A stretch of 64,000 bases of DNA from Rhizobium sp. CCGE531 (lineage in GTDB: Bacteria > Pseudomonadota > Alphaproteobacteria > Rhizobiales > Rhizobiaceae), in the NCBI RefSeq assembly GCF_003627795.1, contig NZ_CP032684.1:3201001-3265000 (forward strand). The letters run 5' to 3'. Numbering within the stretch: the first letter of the stretch is position 1; each line of letters opens with the position of its first letter. The position numbers and the translations under genes were made by a program. This document shows positions 20,486 to 29,200 of the stretch, piece after piece. The notes below the pieces were generated by a model. The model saw only the letters and a program-made list of their open reading frames with translations. It was not told where the DNA came from and ran no database searches.

Positions 20486-20514
20486 TTGACGGCCACCGAG
20501 GTTTTGTGATCTAT
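20486..20514 (+). promoter_or_regulatory. Promoter of tRNA-Val
   Basis: TTGACG (20486-20491), 17 bases, ATCTAT (20509-20514), ending 16 bases before the mature tRNA. Confidence 0.6.
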
Positions 20515-20529
20515 GCGCCGCCATCGGAT

Positions 20530-20604
<75 letters not shown>

Positions 20605-20623
20605 TCCTAATTCGCTGAAAAGC

Positions 20624-20655
20624 AAGGCCTTTCGAGAAATCGAAAGGCCTTTTTC
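20624..20655 (+). terminator. Terminator of tRNA-Val
   Basis: A 12-bp perfect stem (20624-20635 with 20640-20651) with GAAA tetraloop, followed by TTTTC. Confidence 0.9.
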
Positions 20656-20741
20656 ATTTCATATCGGCGGGTAAAGCCCGAGCATCACCAAAGCGGATCT
20701 GGCCGAAGAAAAGCCCTCGGCCTGAAGCGAATTGCAGACTA

Positions 20742-21050
20742 TCAGCGATCCAGAAAATGGCGGAACACTGCCGTCGTCGGGTATGCGTAGGCGCCGCGAT
20801 CGACAAAGCCTTGACGGTAGAGGCAGGCTCTCAGTGCCAGCCAATAGAGGGTGCTGTTCGGATCCGGCGAGCCGCGGTACCAGGAATAGGCCTCGGGCTC
20901 GCAGCGATTGAGGGCCTGGTCGTATTTTGCCAGCACCACCGGATCGCTGTCGGCGCGAATACCGTGATAGGTCTGATAGTTTGAAGGCGCCTCACCCGCG
21001 GAGACGCATGCCAGGCTTAAAATCGCTCCCAGCGCTAACATCATTCTCAT
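20742..21050 (-). CDS. Small exported hypothetical protein
   Basis: 102 residues from the ATG at 21050, which has GGAG 10 bases upstream. The open frame extends to 21128, but the residues there are not signal-like. The N-terminus (MRMMLALGAILSLACVSAG) is a signal peptide; a cysteine near its end is a poor lipobox. The mature part has paired cysteines (NRCEPEAYSWYRG and ALRACLYRQGF), aromatic residues and no known domain. It is probably periplasmic. It faces away from tRNA-Val and is a single gene. The function is unknown. Confidence 0.65.
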   Translation of the reverse strand: MRMMLALGAILSLACVSAGEAPSNYQTYHGIRADSDPVVLAKYDQALNRCEPEAYSWYRGSPDPNSTLYWLALRACLYRQGFVDRGAYAYPTTAVFRHFLDR

Positions 21051-21262
21051 GTGCTTCGATCTCCAACTTGCAGCGTCTCGAAAATTCGAGCGCAGGTCGA
21101 GAATAATCGCCTTTTGGAAGATAGCCAATCACATGCTGATGTCCGCGGCGATTGCGAGTCGCACGCTGCCTGCGACACAAGTTCCCGCCAGAAGCCGCTT
21201 GACTTCCGGCCGCGCCGTCATCCTACTGTCATATCAGCGCATCGATCATACGGGAGGATGAG

Positions 21263-21505
21263 ATGACGGTGATGAAGCGGCAGTTCTACAAGAACCACAA
21301 GGTCAATGGCGACGAATACATGTTCCACCTCGCCCGCGACACCGACAGCGGCGAGGTCTACGTCATTCGCCAGGCGGATTACGTCGTCGACGGCGGCAGC
21401 GAGAAAACCATGACCCTCTACGAATTCCTGGCTGGCGGCGGCGACCGCCAGAATGCCTTGCTGCAGCTGATCGGCTCGCTCGTCCAGGAAGCAGCCCCGC
21501 ACTAA
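21263..21505 (+). CDS. Conserved hypothetical protein, 80 residues
   Basis: The start at 21263 has a strong GGGAGGA ribosome site. The protein is soluble, mixed alpha/beta by composition, with a VYVIRQADYVVDGG segment and an acidic, leucine-rich C-terminus. I recognise no domain; similar short proteins occur in Rhizobium genomes as far as I recall. It is a single gene. Confidence 0.7.
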   Translation: MTVMKRQFYKNHKVNGDEYMFHLARDTDSGEVYVIRQADYVVDGGSEKTMTLYEFLAGGGDRQNALLQLIGSLVQEAAPH

Positions 21506-21677
21506 GGTCTGCTCAACCCTGAGCGGTCGTTTTGCGATGGCGGCGTGCTCCGGTCACGAGCCTGAAGCGCAATGATCGATCGGATCGATCGCCAGCCGCT
21601 TTGGGCTTGCGCCCTCCTTGGGTTGACTGCCACATTTTGATCGGCGAACCTGCGCGGGCTTGAAAGGAGCCCCTCTT

Positions 21678-22148
21678 ATGCGATTCGCAGGCATTGCTTT
21701 TGGATTGACCGTCTTGGCCGCCACGTCGGCCAGCGCAGTGGAAAATTTTCCGTCGCAAGGCGTCACCGTCGTCAGTGGAAAATGTTCCAAACTCGTGGTC
21801 GGCAAGTTCGATGCCTCCAAGGGGTGCAAGGCCGAAATCGCCAGCGTGACCGGCCCCGACGGCTCGGTGACCTTCATCTTCACATCGGGCGGCAAGATGC
21901 TCGGCTTCCAGGGCAACGGCAAGGGCATCAAGCCCGGCAATCAGCAGGGAACCGCGCAGCTCCCGATCGATGTCATCTCGACAGGGGCCGGCAGCAAGAT
22001 ATCCGGCCAGGTCGAGGCAAAGGGCACGTGCACCTTTGCCAATCCCTATGCAGGCAAGCCGGTCGCCATCCAATGCTCGGCAAAATCCCCGGAAATGAGC
22101 TTCAACGGCAGCTTCACCTCCGACGGCAAGGCCCCCCGGCACAAGTAA
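21678..22148 (+). CDS. Exported hypothetical protein
   Basis: 156 residues from the ATG at 21678, with GAAAGGAG at good spacing; an in-frame start at 21660 would place the ribosome site inside the gene. A clear signal peptide (MRFAGIAFGLTVLAATSASA) precedes a glycine- and serine-rich, probably beta-stranded domain with four cysteines (GKCSKL, KGCKAEI, KGTCTFAN, IQCSAKS). These suggest two disulfides in the periplasm. No known domain was recognised. Confidence 0.75.
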   Translation: MRFAGIAFGLTVLAATSASAVENFPSQGVTVVSGKCSKLVVGKFDASKGCKAEIASVTGPDGSVTFIFTSGGKMLGFQGNGKGIKPGNQQGTAQLPIDVISTGAGSKISGQVEAKGTCTFANPYAGKPVAIQCSAKSPEMSFNGSFTSDGKAPRHK

Positions 22149-22181
22149 GCAAGCATTTTCGTCGCACCAGGCTCGGCCCGG

Positions 22182-22433
22182 TTAATGCCGCCGGCCACTC
22201 TTTTGTTTGTGGTCATGGTTGTCGTCGGCCGGCGCTTCACGCGAGAGGTCCGCGCCGTTGACATGGGCGGGGACGTGCACATCCTCATGTGTCACGGGAT
22301 GCAGCGTCAGATCCACCTGATGTGGCGGCAGTACCTGCGCCTGGCGAAGCGTGTTCGGCCGCGCCTTCTTCTGCCGCTCCGTCAATTCCGGCTTCCGCGG
22401 TTGTTCCTTGCGGTGAATGGGATCGGGGCTCAT
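22182..22433 (-). CDS. Small charged hypothetical protein, 83 residues
   Basis: The start at 22433 (MSPDPIHRKEQPRKPEL) is preceded by AGGAGAAG. The sequence is very polar, rich in histidine, proline and charged residues (HPVTHEDVHVPAHVNG), and probably disordered; it ends KQKSGRRH. It has no signal peptide and no recognised domain. It is convergent with the exported protein ending at 22148. Confidence 0.55.
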   Translation of the reverse strand: MSPDPIHRKEQPRKPELTERQKKARPNTLRQAQVLPPHQVDLTLHPVTHEDVHVPAHVNGADLSREAPADDNHDHKQKSGRRH

Positions 22434-22597
22434 GGGAGCTTCTCCTGTCGATCGCTGTTTTGAAGGTAACAGATCCGCCTGAGGGATCCGCTTGGCGGAC
22501 GGCGCAAACATGCCTGAAGGCCAAACGCGGCCCTTTCTGTTTGGTTCCCCAAATTCGCAATTATTGGGAGCAACGGGGGCGACCGCTATTTCAACTC

Positions 22598-22626
22598 TTG
22601 ACCTGTGTCGCGACTTCACTAACTAT
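22598..22626 (+). promoter_or_regulatory. Promoter upstream of the DUF475 gene
   Basis: CTTGAC (22598-22603), exactly 17 bases, TAACTA (22621-22626). The -35 box is a perfect rhizobial match. It predicts a leader of about 220 bases. The rest of the 419-base gap (22434-22852) shows nothing I can assign. Confidence 0.5.
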
Positions 22627-22852
22627 TGGCTATCTCCGCGCCTTCCTGACATCGGCGACGGATTGGACTTTGGTGCCGGGCCCCTCTGGCGAGAGTTTTC
22701 ACGGCGCTCTCGCGATGTCGGTACCGCCTGCAGATGAGCCGGCGGACTTCTTTCATGAACAGCTCGACCATGCCTCGCCCGCATGCCGTCCTCGGCATAC
22801 GGCTGCCCGCTCCATCCGAAAATCATCAGTCCCTTTGCGGCGAGGTGCGCCC

Positions 22853-23965
22853 ATGACGCCGCCCACCGCCTCCAAATCCGTGCTCGGCTATTTCGGCTGG
22901 GCCTTCGCCGTCACTATCGGCGGCCTTGCTCTCGGCGCCTTCCTGGGCTGGAATACTACCGGCACCATGGGTGGCCTCGCCACGGCCTTCTTCATCTGCG
23001 CGGTCCTCGCCGTATTGGAGATTTCGCTCTCCTTCGACAATGCCATCGTCAATGCCAACAAGCTGAAGGAGATGACGCCGGTCTGGCAGCATCGGTTCCT
23101 GACATGGGGCATCATCATCGCCGTCTTCGGCATGCGCATCGTCTTTCCGCTGGCAATCGTCGCGATCGCCGCCTGGATCGATCCATGGGAGGCACTGAAG
23201 CTCGCCGCCACCAGACCGGAGCAATACGCTGAGATCATGCAGAATGCGCATCTGCCGATCGCCGCCTTCGGCGGCACATTCCTGATGATGGTCGGCCTGA
23301 CCTATTTCTTCAACCACGAAAAGGATGTGCACTGGATCGGCTTCATAGAGAAGCGCATGGCGCATTTCGCCACCGTCAAGGGCGTGGAAATCGCCTTCGT
23401 GCTGATTCTCGTTCTCATCTTCAGCTCCGTGCTCGACGGCGACGATTCGACGACCTTCCTGCACGCCTCGATCTACGGTCTCCTGACCTTCCTCCTGGTC
23501 GAAGTCCTGGCCGGCTTCCTGGATGCTTCGCAAAAGACGATGAGCGCGGCCGCAAGGGGCGGCTTCGGCGCATTTCTCTATCTCGAAATCCTCGATGCCA
23601 GCTTCTCGTTCGACGGTGTCATCGGCGCGTTCGCCCTGACGCAGAACCTGTTCATCATCGCCATCGGCCTCGGCATCGGCGCCATGTATGTCCGCTCCAT
23701 GACGATCATGCTGGTGGAAAAGGGCACACTTGCCCATTACCGCTATCTCGAGCACGGTGCCTTCTACGCCATCCTGATCCTCTCCGTGATCATGTATGTG
23801 CAGACGCTGATCCACATTCCGGAAGTCATCACCGGCCTCGGCGGCGCGGCCCTGATCGGCATCTCACTCTGGTCGTCGATCCGCTACAACAGGCGCAACG
23901 GCCTCGACCATGTGCCAGCGCACGACAAACAGCACGACGAAGAACAAGACAGGGCGGAAGCGTAG
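22853..23965 (+). CDS. DUF475 integral membrane protein (TerC-like)
   Basis: 370 residues from the ATG at 22853, the usual length for DUF475; the frame is open upstream to 22289 without conserved features. It has eight or nine membrane spans. Two acidic, asparagine-rich intramembrane motifs resemble the TerC/MntH-like metal exporters: SFDNAIVNANKLKEM near residue 60 and DASFSFDGVIGAFA near residue 245. TerC-type proteins have been tied to Mn2+ export and tellurite tolerance; a metal role here is inference. The tail is hydrophilic with histidines. A U-tailed hairpin lies 52 bases downstream. Confidence 0.82.
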   Translation: MTPPTASKSVLGYFGWAFAVTIGGLALGAFLGWNTTGTMGGLATAFFICAVLAVLEISLSFDNAIVNANKLKEMTPVWQHRFLTWGIIIAVFGMRIVFPLAIVAIAAWIDPWEALKLAATRPEQYAEIMQNAHLPIAAFGGTFLMMVGLTYFFNHEKDVHWIGFIEKRMAHFATVKGVEIAFVLILVLIFSSVLDGDDSTTFLHASIYGLLTFLLVEVLAGFLDASQKTMSAAARGGFGAFLYLEILDASFSFDGVIGAFALTQNLFIIAIGLGIGAMYVRSMTIMLVEKGTLAHYRYLEHGAFYAILILSVIMYVQTLIHIPEVITGLGGAALIGISLWSSIRYNRRNGLDHVPAHDKQHDEEQDRAEA

Positions 23966-24016
23966 ACAGCAAAGCCCCGAAGGCTGCCGCTTGCGGACGA
24001 GTCATGGTGCATTTAT

Positions 24017-24050
24017 GGCGGAGGCCGCTTCTCGGCGGCGTCCGTCTTTT
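24017..24050 (+). terminator. Terminator of the DUF475 gene
   Basis: A stem of 12 positions with one G-G mismatch and one G-T pair (24017-24028 with 24035-24046), followed by TTTT. Confidence 0.65.
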
Positions 24051-24256
24051 CACTCGGGATAGCGCCTCCAGCGGATTTTCATTGGAGTTTCCAGGCGAAG
24101 ATCGCCGAATGTTTACGTTGCCGGCATATTAGCGCTAGCGTTTTGCCAAAAAATATCGCAATGGCGATTGACGTTGTCGAAGGAGCATGGCGGAAGCGCA
24201 GCGGTTGCGCTTCCTGGCGGTCGGCTCTCGAATGAAGTGTCTAGGAGAGGCAGAAT

Positions 24257-25684
24257 ATGACAGCAAAGATCGTTCCGGTGATTATGGCAGGCGGCAAGGG
24301 TACACGGCTATGGCCGCTATCGCGCGCATCCGCTCCGAAGCAATTCATCCAGTTCATCGGCGACAAGACGCTGTTTCAGAACACGCTGGAGCGCGTGGCC
24401 GATCCCGAGCTTTACGAAGCGCCGATCGTCCTGACTAATGAGGAATTCCGCTTCCTCGTTGCGGAACAGGCCCGCGAGCTCGACCTGAAACTGGCAGCCG
24501 TGCTGCTGGAGCCGGTCGCCCGCAACACCGCCGCCGCCGTCGCAGCCGCCGCCGCGCTCGTCACCGAGCTTTTCGGCAAGGACGCGATCATGCACGTCCT
24601 CGGCTCGGACTATGAGATCGACGCCAACGCGACCTATTACGATTGCGTGCGCCAGGCGCGCGACACCGCGCTTCAGGGCAAGCTCGTCACCTTCGGCATC
24701 AAGCCGACGGAACCAGCCACCGGCTACGGCTATATCGAAAGCGGCAAGGCGCTTTCGACGGGCGCCCATGCCGTCAAGCGCTTCGTCGAGAAGCCGGCGC
24801 TGGACAAGGCCGAGGAGATGGTTGCCAGCGGCCATTTCTACTGGAACTCCGGCATGTTCATGTTCTCGGCCGCTCAGCTTCTGGACGAAATGAAGGAATA
24901 TGCGTCCGACGTCGAGAAGACCGCCAGCAAGGCCGTTTCCAAGGCAACCCGCGACCTCGATTTCACCCGTCTGGATGCCGACGCCTTCGCCAAGAGCCCC
25001 AACATTTCCATCGACTACGCGCTGATGGAAAAGACGGCGAACGCCGCGGTCGTTCCCTCGCCCTTCACCTGGTCCGACCTCGGCAGCTGGGATGCCGTCT
25101 GGAAAGTCGGCAAGCGCGATGAAAGCGGCAACGTGTCGGCCGGCGCCACGACACTGGTCAACACGAAGAATTCTCTCGTGATGACGCATAGCCTTCATGT
25201 CGCCGTGCAGGGTCTTGAAGACGTCGCCGTCATCGCCAGCGAAGACGCCGTCTATGTCGGCCATATCAAGGACAGCCAGGAAGTCGGAAAGCTCGTAAAG
25301 CTCTTGGCGAGCGATAAGAAGACGGCCAAGCTCACCGAGACGCATCCGACCTCCTATCGCCCGTGGGGCGGCTATACGTCGGTGCTGAACGGCGAGCGCT
25401 TCCAGGTCAAGCGCATCTTCGTACTTCCCGGCAAGAAGCTGTCGCTGCAGAAGCATCACCATCGCTCCGAGCATTGGATCGTCGTCAAGGGCACGGCCGA
25501 AGTGACGGTCGGCGAGAACGTGCAGATGCTGCGCGAAAACGAGTCGATCTATATCCCGCTCGGCGAAGTACATCGCCTCTCCAATCCCGGCAAGATCCTG
25601 CTGGAGCTGATCGAAGTGCAGACCGGCTCCTATCTCGGAGAGGATGACATCATCCGCCTGGTCGACGAGTTCGGCAGAAGCTGA
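24257..25684 (+). CDS. manC: Mannose-1-phosphate guanylyltransferase / mannose-6-phosphate isomerase
   Basis: 475 residues, the normal length of type II bifunctional enzymes (ManC, AlgA, XanB, NoeJ). The N-terminal nucleotidyltransferase has the signature IMAGGKGTRLWPLSR and the substrate lysine in FVEKPALDKA. The C-terminal cupin isomerase carries the metal histidines in SLQKHHHRSEHWIVVKG. It makes GDP-mannose for exopolysaccharide, lipopolysaccharide or fucose. The ribosome site is GGAGAGG. It is a single gene closed by a strong terminator; no polysaccharide genes lie beside it. Confidence 0.95.
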   Translation: MTAKIVPVIMAGGKGTRLWPLSRASAPKQFIQFIGDKTLFQNTLERVADPELYEAPIVLTNEEFRFLVAEQARELDLKLAAVLLEPVARNTAAAVAAAAALVTELFGKDAIMHVLGSDYEIDANATYYDCVRQARDTALQGKLVTFGIKPTEPATGYGYIESGKALSTGAHAVKRFVEKPALDKAEEMVASGHFYWNSGMFMFSAAQLLDEMKEYASDVEKTASKAVSKATRDLDFTRLDADAFAKSPNISIDYALMEKTANAAVVPSPFTWSDLGSWDAVWKVGKRDESGNVSAGATTLVNTKNSLVMTHSLHVAVQGLEDVAVIASEDAVYVGHIKDSQEVGKLVKLLASDKKTAKLTETHPTSYRPWGGYTSVLNGERFQVKRIFVLPGKKLSLQKHHHRSEHWIVVKGTAEVTVGENVQMLRENESIYIPLGEVHRLSNPGKILLELIEVQTGSYLGEDDIIRLVDEFGRS

Positions 25685-25711
25685 TCAGAAGCAGCAAACC
25701 AGCGATTTCAG

Positions 25712-25742
25712 AACGGCGGGCAAAAGCTCGCCGTTTTTGTTT
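25712..25742 (+). terminator. Terminator of manC
   Basis: A 10-bp stem with one G-T pair (25712-25721 with 25726-25735) and an AAAA loop, followed by TTTTGTTT. Confidence 0.88.
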
Positions 25743-25866
25743 CGGCGTTACACGGTAGGACTTCCCGAAGCGCCGAGAGACGCCTTGCTTTCTTTCGCTG
25801 CATTGCACACACTACCCGTGGGAACAGCAATCACCGCACAACGATGCGGGCTAGGCGAAGAGACAT

Positions 25867-28800
25867 ATGGCGATCAAGGCAAGCATTTATCATCTCACCC
25901 ATTATAAATACGACAATCCGGTTCGCCTCGGTCCCCAAATCATCCGCCTGAAACCCGCCTCGCATTCCAAGACGCGCGTGCTGAGCCACTCGCTGAAGGT
26001 CACGCCGTCAAATCATTTCGTGAACCTGCAACAGGATCCCTACGGCAATTATCTCGCCCGCTTCGTCTTTCCCGATCCGGTGACCGAGCTGAAGATCGAA
26101 GTCGATCTCGTCGCCGACATGACGGTCTACAATCCCTTCGACTTCTTCGTCGAAGAGGAAGCCACCAAATGGCCTTTCGACTATCCCGAGACGATCCGCG
26201 AGGATCTCTCCATCTATGTGAAGCCGGAAGAGCCCGGCCCCAGGTTGAAAGCCTTCCTCGCCACACTTGATCGCTCGGAACAAAAGACCGTCGACATGAT
26301 CGTCGGCCTCAATGCACGGCTGCAGCGGGAGATCGGCTATGTCATCCGCATGGAAGCCGGCGTGCAGGCGCCCGAGGAGACGCTGGAAAAAGCCAGGGGG
26401 TCCTGCCGCGACACCAGCTGGTTGCTCGTTCAGGTGCTCCGCCACCTTGGCCTCGCCGCCCGCTTCGTCTCCGGCTACCTCATCCAGCTCACACCGGATC
26501 TGAAAGCGCTCGACGGCCCTTCCGGCACGGAGGTCGACTTCACCGACCTGCATGCCTGGGCCGAAGTCTACCTTCCCGGCGCCGGCTGGGTCGGCCTCGA
26601 CCCGACCTCGGGGCTGCTCACCGGCGAGAGCCATATCCCGCTTGCCGCTACGCCGCATTACCGCAACGCCGCGCCGATCTCGGGCGGCTATTTCGGTGAG
26701 GCCAACATCGAATTCGACTTCGACATGAAGGTCGTGCGCGTCGCCGAGCACCCTCGCATCACCAAGCCTTTCTCCGACGAAAGCTGGGATGCGCTGAATG
26801 CTCTCGGCAACGAGGTCGATCGTATTCTCAACGAAGATGACGTGCGCCTCACCATGGGCGGCGAGCCGACCTTCGTCTCGATCGACGACTTTCAGTCGGA
26901 AGAATGGAACACCGCCGCGGTTGGCCCGACCAAGCGCGACATGGCCGATCAGCTGATCCGCCGCCTGCGCGATCGCTTCGCGCCCGGCGGCTTCCTGCAC
27001 TACGGCCAGGGCAAGTGGTATCCGGGCGAAAGCCTGCCGCGCTGGACCTTCTCGCTCTACTGGCGCAAGGACGGCAAGCCCGTTTGGCAAAATCCCGCCT
27101 TGATCGCCGAAGAGACAGCAAGGACCGGCGCGAACGCCGAGGATGCTGGTAAGCTTCTGACCGCGATCGCCAAGGAGCTGGCGATCGAGCCCGACATGGT
27201 GCTGCCGGCCTACGAAGACCCGGCCGAATGGATCATCAAGGAAGGCGGCCTGCCGGAAAACGTCGACCCGTCCAATTCGAAACTCAAGGACCCCGAGGAG
27301 CGCAGCCGCATCGCCCGCGTCTTCGAGCGGGGCTTGACGACAGCGACCGGCTTTGTCCTTCCCGTGCAGGCCTGGAATGCACAAGCCTCAGGCACGCGCT
27401 GGGTTAGTGAAAAATGGAGCACGCGACGCGGCAAGATCTATCTGATGCCGGGTGACTCGCCGATAGGCTACCGCCTGCCACTTGGCACCCTGCCCTATGT
27501 GCCGCCGTCGCGTTATCCCTATATCCACACGGTCGACCCCTCCATTCCGCGCGCACCGTTGCCCGATGTCATCGTGCCGGCGGGCCGTGCCATGCCGGAA
27601 GCCTCGTTCCAGGCCGGTGAGAGCACACAATCACGCGTCGAACAGACACTCGGCGATATCCGTGGCGCGGTGCGCACGGCCATCTCAGTCGAGCCGCGTG
27701 ACGGCCGCCTCTGCGTCTTCATGCCGCCGACCGAAGGGATCGAGCAGTATCTCGAACTTTTGGCGGCAGCCGAGAATGCAGCCGCCAATCTCGGGCTGCC
27801 GGTCCATATCGAGGGCTACTCGCCGCCGCAGGACGAGCGCATCAACGTCATCCGCGTCGCGCCCGATCCCGGCGTCATCGAGGTCAACGTCCATCCCGCA
27901 TCGAACTGGCAGGAATGCGTCGACATTACCACGGCAGTTTATGAAGAGGCGCGGCAAACGCGTCTCGGTACAGACAAGTTCCTGATCGACGGCCGTCACA
28001 CCGGCACCGGCGGCGGCAACCATGTCGTCGTCGGCGGCGCCAATCCGAACGACAGCCCGTTCCTGCGCCGTCCCGATCTGCTGAAGAGCCTGGTGTTGCA
28101 CTGGCAGCGCCACCCTTCCCTTTCCTATCTATTCTCTGGCCTGTTCATCGGCCCGACCAGCCAGGCGCCCCGCATCGACGAGGCGCGTCACGACAGCCTT
28201 TACGAGCTGGAAATCGCGATAGCCCAGGTGCCGGCACCCGACCACGGCATCCCGCCTTTGCCTTGGCTTGTCGACCGGCTGTTCCGCAATCTTCTGACCG
28301 ATTCCAGCGGCAACACCCATCGCTCTGAAATCTGCATCGACAAGCTGTTTTCGCCGGATGGACCGACGGGGCGCCTCGGCCTCGTCGAATTCCGCGGCTT
28401 CGAAATGCCGCCGAATGCCCGCATGAGCCTTGCCCAGCAATTGCTGGTGCGCGCGCTGATCGCTCGCTTTTGGCGCAACCCCATCGACGGCAAATTCGTG
28501 CGCTGGGGCACGACGCTGCATGATCGCTTCATGCTGCCGCACTATGTCTGGCAGGATTTCCTCGACGTGCTCGCCGATCTCCGCGAAAACGGCTTCGATC
28601 TGCGCTCCGAATGGTTCCAGGCGCAGCTCGAATTCCGTTTCCCCTTCTGTGGCGAAGTGGAATATGAGGGCAGCAAGCTGGAACTGCGCCAGGCGCTGGA
28701 GCCATGGCATGTGCTGGGCGAGGAAGGCGCGGTCGGCGGCACTGTGCGTTATGTCGATTCATCGGTGGAGCGTCTGCAGGTTCGGTTCGAAACCTCCAAT

Positions 28801-29187
28801 CCATCGCGCTATACGGTGACATGCAACGGCCGGCCCGTGCCGCTGACGCCGACGGGAATTTCCGGCGTTTCGGTCGCCGGCGTGCGCTACAAGGCATGGC
28901 ATCCGGCCTCGGGCCTGCATCCCGTGCTGCCCATCGATACGCCGCTGACCTTCGATATCTACGATACATGGTCTCGCCGTTCGATCGGCGGCTGCATCTA
29001 CCATGTTGCTCACCCGGGCGGCCGGAACTACGACACATTCCCCGTCAACGGCAACGAGGCTGAAGCGCGACGTCTTGCGCGTTTCGAACCTTGGGGGCAT
29101 ACAGCGGGTGGCTACGCCTTGAGACCGGAGACTGCGTCGGTGGAATTCCCCTTGACGCTCGACCTCAGGCGGCCGGCGGGAATTTGA
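25867..29187 (+). CDS. Transglutaminase-like protein with DUF2126 domain
   Basis: 1106 residues. An N-terminal bacterial transglutaminase-associated domain (1-90) is followed by a transglutaminase/cysteine-protease core. Its triad is visible: C180 in [10 protein letters not shown]229 in [10 protein letters not shown]245 in GLDPTSG. From about residue 290 a large DUF2126 region runs to the end, with conserved stretches such as [18 protein letters not shown]-type [11 protein letters not shown] and [17 protein letters not shown]. It has no signal peptide. It is the first gene of a tight three-gene unit with an ATP-grasp/alpha-E fusion and a second transglutaminase. Comparative genomics links such units to peptide synthesis or cleavage, but no reaction has been shown to my knowledge. 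Confidence 0.9.
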   Translation: MAIKASIYHLTHYKYDNPVRLGPQIIRLKPASHSKTRVLSHSLKVTPSNHFVNLQQDPYGNYLARFVFPDPVTELKIEVDLVADMTVYNPFDFFVEEEATKWPFDYPETIREDLSIYVKPEEPGPRLKAFLATLDRSEQKTVDMIVGLNARLQREIGYVIRMEAGVQAPEETLEKARGSCRDTSWLLVQVLRHLGLAARFVSGYLIQLTPDLKALDGPSGTEVDFTDLHAWAEVYLPGAGWVGLDPTSGLLTGESHIPLAATPHYRNAAPISGGYFGEANIEFDFDMKVVRVAEHPRITKPFSDESWDALNALGNEVDRILNEDDVRLTMGGEPTFVSIDDFQSEEWNTAAVGPTKRDMADQLIRRLRDRFAPGGFLHYGQGKWYPGESLPRWTFSLYWRKDGKPVWQNPALIAEETARTGANAEDAGKLLTAIAKELAIEPDMVLPAYEDPAEWIIKEGGLPENVDPSNSKLKDPEERSRIARVFERGLTTATGFVLPVQAWNAQASGTRWVSEKWSTRRGKIYLMPGDSPIGYRLPLGTLPYVPPSRYPYIHTVDPSIPRAPLPDVIVPAGRAMPEASFQAGESTQSRVEQTLGDIRGAVRTAISVEPRDGRLCVFMPPTEGIEQYLELLAAAENAAANLGLPVHIEGYSPPQDERINVIRVAPDPGVIEVNVHPASNWQECVDITTAVYEEARQTRLGTDKFLIDGRHTGTGGGNHVVVGGANPNDSPFLRRPDLLKSLVLHWQRHPSLSYLFSGLFIGPTSQAPRIDEARHDSLYELEIAIAQVPAPDHGIPPLPWLVDRLFRNLLTDSSGNTHRSEICIDKLFSPDGPTGRLGLVEFRGFEMPPNARMSLAQQLLVRALIARFWRNPIDGKFVRWGTTLHDRFMLPHYVWQDFLDVLADLRENGFDLRSEWFQAQLEFRFPFCGEVEYEGSKLELRQALEPWHVLGEEGAVGGTVRYVDSSVERLQVRFETSNPSRYTVTCNGRPVPLTPTGISGVSVAGVRYKAWHPASGLHPVLPIDTPLTFDIYDTWSRRSIGGCIYHVAHPGGRNYDTFPVNGNEAEARRLARFEPWGHTAGGYALRPETASVEFPLTLDLRRPAGI

Positions 29188-29200
29188 GACGGAACTGTGA

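Noticed and set aside
24187..24438. 83-codon frame with an AAGGAG site overlapping the start of manC
   Set aside because: It overlaps manC out of frame and becomes arginine-rich there; only a leader-peptide role would be possible and nothing supports it.
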